Assembly: GCA_002919115.1 (NCBI GenBank)
Contig: PKER01000138.1
Location: 1-6,651 of the forward strand
Length of the DNA stretch: 6,651 bases
Source of the DNA: a bacterium
GTDB taxonomy: Bacteria; Actinomycetota; Thermoleophilia; Solirubrobacterales; 70-9
Reading direction: 5' to 3'
This document shows positions 4,228 to 6,651 of the stretch, one piece after another. Numbering within the stretch: position 1 is the stretch's first letter; each line of letters begins with the position of its first letter. A program made the position numbers and the translations under genes. A model generated the notes under the pieces. It saw only the letters and a program-made list of their open reading frames with translations. It was not told the origin of the DNA and did not search any database.

Positions 4228-4953
4228 ATGAAGCCCCGCCACCTGCACTCGCATCGCTCGGGGCGTCGCTACGAGCTGCGCGTCTCCGACGCCGGCCTGC
4301 GCAACCGGGTCGAGCTCCGGCGCGACGGAGAGCTGATCGCCGAGAAGCGCGGCGACGAGCGCATCAACCTGGAGGCCGACAGCGGCGAGCGCCTCGAGGT
4401 GCGGCTCACCCTGTTCGGCCGCGTGCGCCGCGCGACGCTCTACGTCGACGGCGTCGGCCTCGACATGGACGCCGAGCCCGGGACCCGCGCGGCGCGCCGG
4501 CAGAACTGGGAGCGCGCCCATCCGCGCCTGGCCGCGGCACGTCACGTCGCCGAGGGGGTGGCGTCCGTGCTCGTCGCGGTCCTAGGCGTCGGCGCCCTGC
4601 TCGGCGCGATCCTGGACGACCTCCTCGCGCCCGTGGAGGCGCTCATCGACAAGCTCGTCGGCTGGATCCCGTGGCCGCGCATCGGCCTGCCCTCGATCGC
4701 GCTGCCCTCGATCGACCTCCCGGACCTGCCCTCGGTCTCCCCGCCGGGCTGGATCGTGGCGATCCTCGACACGGCGGAGTACTGGGGGCCGATCGCCGCC
4801 GGGATCGCGCTCGCGATCTGGGAGCTCCGCCGCCAGAAGCGCCAGCGCGAGCTGCGCGAGCGGCTCGCCGCCGGCCGCGAGGCGGGCGGCGAGGGCGACG
4901 GCAGGCGGCCGGATCCCGACGAGGAGGCGGCCCGGGACCGGGCGGAGGCCTGA
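4228..4953 (+). CDS. Unrecognised membrane protein with a proline-rich linker
   Basis: A 241-residue protein. I do not recognise the family. Residues 1-85 are a soluble, charged domain that looks beta-rich (YELRVSDAGLRNRVELRRDGELIAEKR, then a second copy of alternating strands around RLEVRLTLFGRVRRATLYVDG). A hydrophobic segment runs from about 111 to 134. A linker at 152-170 repeats LPSI/LPSI/LPDLPSV, and a second hydrophobic segment spans about 175-199. It ends with a highly charged, probably cytosolic tail (RRQKRQRELRERL and an acidic end). ATG 4228 is chosen because longer frames run through tRNA-Ala and tRNA-Gly. Only a close GAAGGG precedes it; TAAGTT (4215-4220) lies 7 bases before the ATG, so a leaderless message is possible. 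Strong G/C third positions support coding. It converges with marR, with 4 bases between stops. Confidence 0.85.
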   Translation: MKPRHLHSHRSGRRYELRVSDAGLRNRVELRRDGELIAEKRGDERINLEADSGERLEVRLTLFGRVRRATLYVDGVGLDMDAEPGTRAARRQNWERAHPRLAAARHVAEGVASVLVAVLGVGALLGAILDDLLAPVEALIDKLVGWIPWPRIGLPSIALPSIDLPDLPSVSPPGWIVAILDTAEYWGPIAAGIALAIWELRRQKRQRELRERLAAGREAGGEGDGRRPDPDEEAARDRAEA

Positions 4954-4963
4954 GGGCTCAGCC
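4947..4963. terminator. Weak bidirectional hairpin at the convergent stops
   Basis: GGC-C-TGA, loop GGGC, TCA-GCC: the TGA of the plus-strand gene pairs with the complement of the minus-strand TGA, extended by GGC/GCC with one bulged C. There is no T tract, and at most it is a weak shared terminator. Confidence 0.25.
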
Positions 4964-5455
4964 GTCCTCGCCGGAGCACTCGGCGAACTTCGCCTTCGCC
5001 GTGTCGCAGTCCCCGGCCCGGCCGATCGCCTCCATCATGCTGCGCATCGCGGCGGGGTCGCGCATCGCGGGGAGGAAGTCCTCGGCGATCCCCTGCGCGT
5101 AGACGGGCCACATCCGCTGGAGCATCTTCTCGCCCTCCTCGGTGAGCTCGATGTGGAAGCTGCGCCGGTCGCCGGGGCAGGCCACGCGGCGCACGAGCCC
5201 GTTGCGCTCGATCCGGTCGAGCAGCCGGCTGAGACCGCTGTGGCTCAGCAGCACGCGCTCCGCCAGCTCAGTCTGCCTCAGCCTGCCCTCGGGCGCGTCC
5301 CGGAGCGCCGCGAGCACGTCGTACCAGGTGAGCGGGGGCAGGCCGGCCGCGTCCAGGTCGCGGGCGATCCGCCGCAGCATCGTCGAGTGGGCGCGCAGGA
5401 ACGCGCGCCAGGCGGCGAGCTGCTCCTCCGTGATGCGGACGGCAACTGTTGCCAT
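4958..5455 (-). CDS. MarR-family transcriptional regulator
   Basis: A 165-residue winged-helix repressor of usual MarR length. Helical dimerisation segments lie at about 10-40 and 108-145. The winged helix spans about 43-104: LRQTELAERVLLSHSGLSRLLDRIERNGLV is the recognition region, and CPGDRRSFHIELTEEG is the wing with the conserved DRR. Cys93 lies at the wing, with Cys150 and Cys160 near the end; cysteines in such positions can sense oxidants or quinones in some family members. ATG 5455 is preferred over ATG 5461 and over a longer frame to 5539 whose extra residues (MVQQQQLLEQQ) translate the operator region. There is no Shine-Dalgarno; the candidate promoter would start the message at the ATG. 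It is divergent from yceI and probably represses both. Confidence 0.93.
   Translation of the reverse strand: MATVAVRITEEQLAAWRAFLRAHSTMLRRIARDLDAAGLPPLTWYDVLAALRDAPEGRLRQTELAERVLLSHSGLSRLLDRIERNGLVRRVACPGDRRSFHIELTEEGEKMLQRMWPVYAQGIAEDFLPAMRDPAAMRSMMEAIGRAGDCDTAKAKFAECSGEDG
5441..5453. promoter_or_regulatory. Palindrome at the marR start
   Basis: GGCAAC-T-GTTGCC is a perfect 6-bp inverted repeat with a one-base centre, covering the first codons of marR. Its CAACTGTTGC core (5443-5452) recurs at 5519-5528, downstream of the yceI promoter. It is a likely second operator. Confidence 0.5.
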
Positions 5456-5461
5456 GCGCAT

Positions 5462-5490
5462 ATTTTGCCATACACAAATTGCCGGTGCAA
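5462..5490 (-). promoter_or_regulatory. Candidate marR promoter, giving a leaderless transcript
   Basis: On the minus strand TTGCAC (5485-5490), 17 bases, then CAAAAT (5462-5467). The start site 6 to 8 bases on would coincide with the ATG at 5455, which explains the missing ribosome binding site. Its -35 lies directly next to the -35 of the plus-strand promoter. Confidence 0.45.
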
Positions 5491-5507
5491 CGACTCGGTG
5501 GTAAAGT
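5479..5507 (+). promoter_or_regulatory. Candidate yceI promoter
   Basis: TTGCCG (5479-5484), 17 bases, TAAAGT (5502-5507). Each hexamer matches 4 of 6 consensus bases. The -10 overlaps the first arm of the palindrome at 5505-5523, so a bound repressor would block transcription. Confidence 0.5.
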
Positions 5508-5537
5508 TGTTGTTCCAACAACTGTTGCTGTTGCACC
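5484..5537. promoter_or_regulatory. Nested operator palindromes in the marR-yceI intergenic region
   Basis: The inner palindrome is AGTTGTTG (5505-5512), TTC, CAACAACT (5516-5523), a perfect 8-bp inverted repeat of the size MarR dimers bind. The outer arms are GGTGCAAC (5484-5491) and GTTGCACC (5530-5537), also perfect over 8 bp. A further copy of CAACTGTTGC lies at 5519-5528. The region is markedly richer in A and T than its flanks. Location over the yceI -10 and start site fits repression. Confidence 0.65.
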
Positions 5538-5541
5538 AATC

Positions 5542-5548
5542 AAGGAGG
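5542..5548 (+). promoter_or_regulatory. Shine-Dalgarno AAGGAGG for yceI
   Basis: AAGGAGG lies 9 bases before ATG 5558. It decides this start over longer upstream frames that run through the operator and marR. Confidence 0.85.
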
Positions 5549-5557
5549 CGCAAGCCC

Positions 5558-6097
5558 ATGGCCACATCCACCTCAGTCGAGATCCCCGCCGGCACCTGGG
5601 TCGTCGACGACGCCCACTCGACGGCCGCGTTCGAGGTCGAGCACGGAGGCCTGTCGACGTTCCGCGGCACGTTCTCGCCGATCCAGGCGAAGCTCACCTC
5701 CGACGGCTCCAGCGCGGTGCTCGAGGGCTCCGTCCGCGTGGGGGACATCTCGGTCGACGACGACCAGATCCGCCCGCATCTGCTCTCCCCGGAGTTCTTC
5801 GACGCGGAGCGCAACCCGCAGATCGCCTTCCGCTCGACGGCGATCGAGGGCACGCCCGACGATTTGCGCGTGACCGGCGAGCTCTCGCTCGCGGGCGCCA
5901 CGCGGACCGTCGAAGCGACCGGGCGCCTGCGCGGGCCGGTCGACTTCGGCGCCGCCGAGAAGATCTCGGTCACGCTCCATGCGGCGATCGACCGCACCGA
6001 CTACGGGATGGACTGGCAGATGCAGCTCCCGGGCGGCGGCGAGGCCCTGGGCAACGAGGTCAGGCTCAACGTCGAGCTCGAGCTGGTGAAGAGCTGA
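5558..6097 (+). CDS. YceI-family lipocalin-like protein
   Basis: A 179-residue protein covering the whole YceI domain. The N-terminal signature WVVDDAHSTAAFEVEHGG followed by STFRGTF (13-39) is typical. The middle has GSVRVGDISVDDDQIRPHL and SPEFFDAERNPQIAFRST (57-94), and the end has TRTVEATGRLRGPV and DRTDYGM. YceI proteins form an extended beta barrel that holds polyisoprenoid or similar amphiphilic ligands. There is no signal peptide, unlike Escherichia coli YceI, so it should stay in the cytoplasm. The flavin reductase gene starts 4 bases after its stop, giving a two-gene operon opposite marR. Quinone or isoprenoid handling under stress is a reasonable inference. Confidence 0.94.
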   Translation: MATSTSVEIPAGTWVVDDAHSTAAFEVEHGGLSTFRGTFSPIQAKLTSDGSSAVLEGSVRVGDISVDDDQIRPHLLSPEFFDAERNPQIAFRSTAIEGTPDDLRVTGELSLAGATRTVEATGRLRGPVDFGAAEKISVTLHAAIDRTDYGMDWQMQLPGGGEALGNEVRLNVELELVKS

Positions 6098-6101
6098 CGC
6101 G

Positions 6102-6651
6102 ATGAGGATCCTCGGGATCTCGGGAAGCCTGCGCTCGGGGTCGCTGAACACGCGCCTGCTCCGCTACGCCGCGGAGCAGGCGCCCCCGGGCGTGGAGATC
6201 ACGGTGTGGGACGGGCTGCGCGCGATCCCGCCCTATGACCAGGACCAGGACGGCGAGCTCGCCCCTGAGCCGGTGACGCGCCTGCGCGACGCGATCGCCC
6301 AGGCGGACGGCCTGCTCATCGCGACGCCCGAGTACAACGCCTCGATCCCCGGGGCGCTCAAGAACGCGATCGACTGGGCGTCGCGCCCGCGCGCGGAGAC
6401 GCCGCTGCAGGGCAAGCCGGCGGCCGTCATCGGCGCCACCACGGGCAGCTTCGGCGCGGTCTGGGCGCAGGCCGAGCTGCGCAAGGTGCTCTCGACCACC
6501 GGCGCGCGCGTGGTCGACCTCGACCTGCCGGTGGCCAAGGGCGAGGCCGCGTTCGACGAGCGCGGCGCGCTGCGCGACGAGGGCCTGCGGGCCAGGCTGC
6601 GGGAGATCCTCGCCGGGCTCACCGCGGAGATCGCGCGCACGCGCGAGCTCG
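6102..6651 (+). CDS. NADPH-dependent FMN reductase-like flavoprotein (3' end outside window)
   Basis: 183 residues are visible with no stop before the window ends. The flavodoxin-like fold begins RILGISGSLRSGSLN (2-16), whose GSLRxxSxN loop binds the FMN phosphate. The hallmark TPEYNASIPGALKNAIDWASR spans 75-95, and GATTGSFGAV (111-120) forms another flavin-contact loop. Family members are usually about 180 to 200 residues, so only the last few are missing. Relatives reduce quinones, azo dyes, chromate or free FMN with NAD(P)H; the substrate here is unknown. ATG 6102 lies 4 bases after the yceI stop, with a weak site (AGCTGACGCG region) and probable translational coupling. It is likely controlled by the adjacent MarR regulator. 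Confidence 0.93.
   Translation, partial: MRILGISGSLRSGSLNTRLLRYAAEQAPPGVEITVWDGLRAIPPYDQDQDGELAPEPVTRLRDAIAQADGLLIATPEYNASIPGALKNAIDWASRPRAETPLQGKPAAVIGATTGSFGAVWAQAELRKVLSTTGARVVDLDLPVAKGEAAFDERGALRDEGLRARLREILAGLTAEIARTREL

Noticed and set aside
5456..5539. N-terminal extension of the MarR protein
   Set aside because: The added residues are the translation of the palindromic operator and promoter DNA; the domain begins normally at 5455.
5153..5557. Long plus-strand frame running into yceI
   Set aside because: It is antisense to marR in its first half; the strong Shine-Dalgarno fixes the yceI start at 5558.

Overview
This is a very GC-rich bacterial window. Leaderless-looking starts, near-total G/C at third codon positions in the right-hand genes, and nine tRNA genes none of which encodes its CCA end all suggest a high-GC actinobacterium, possibly of the Thermoleophilia/Solirubrobacterales type. 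That placement is inference from style, not from a marker gene.

Left and centre (88-4123): nine intact-looking tRNA genes and one degenerate one, all on the minus strand. In transcription order they are Ala(GGC), Gly(TCC), Arg(ACG), Val(GAC), Gly(GCC), a damaged Arg(CCG), Leu(CAG), Cys(GCA), Thr(CGT) and Pro(GGG). They are mostly isolated genes with spacers of 45 to 280 bases, and many spacers carry perfect inverted repeats. Several depart from textbook form. The Cys tRNA has a class-II style long variable arm. The Val tRNA has C instead of U at position 33. One Gly tRNA has C at the discriminator position. The Arg(CCG) copy has a broken acceptor stem and A33. The 3' end of a plus-strand gene of unknown function (1-87) stops directly against the tRNA-Pro.

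Inside the tRNA array (1777-3400, minus) is a compact three-gene operon. It encodes a secreted RTX-type calcium-binding repeat protein, an ECF sigma factor, and a small single-pass membrane protein in the position usual for an anti-sigma factor. Its third codon positions are visibly less GC-rich than those of the right-hand genes, so it may have been acquired into the tRNA region. A good promoter lies just upstream.

Right (4228-6651): a plus-strand gene for an unrecognised two-segment membrane protein converges with a minus-strand marR-family regulator. The regulator is divergent from a plus-strand pair, a YceI-family lipocalin-like protein and an NADPH-dependent FMN reductase-like flavoprotein that runs off the window. 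The marR/yceI intergenic region is AT-rich and holds nested palindromes, a repeated CAACTGTTGC word and back-to-back promoters. This is a likely autoregulated switch for a redox or electrophile stress operon.

Gene-free stretches over 300 bases: 1346-1776 holds only two hairpins and no convincing gene. No CRISPR array, insertion sequence, integrase or replication origin was seen.
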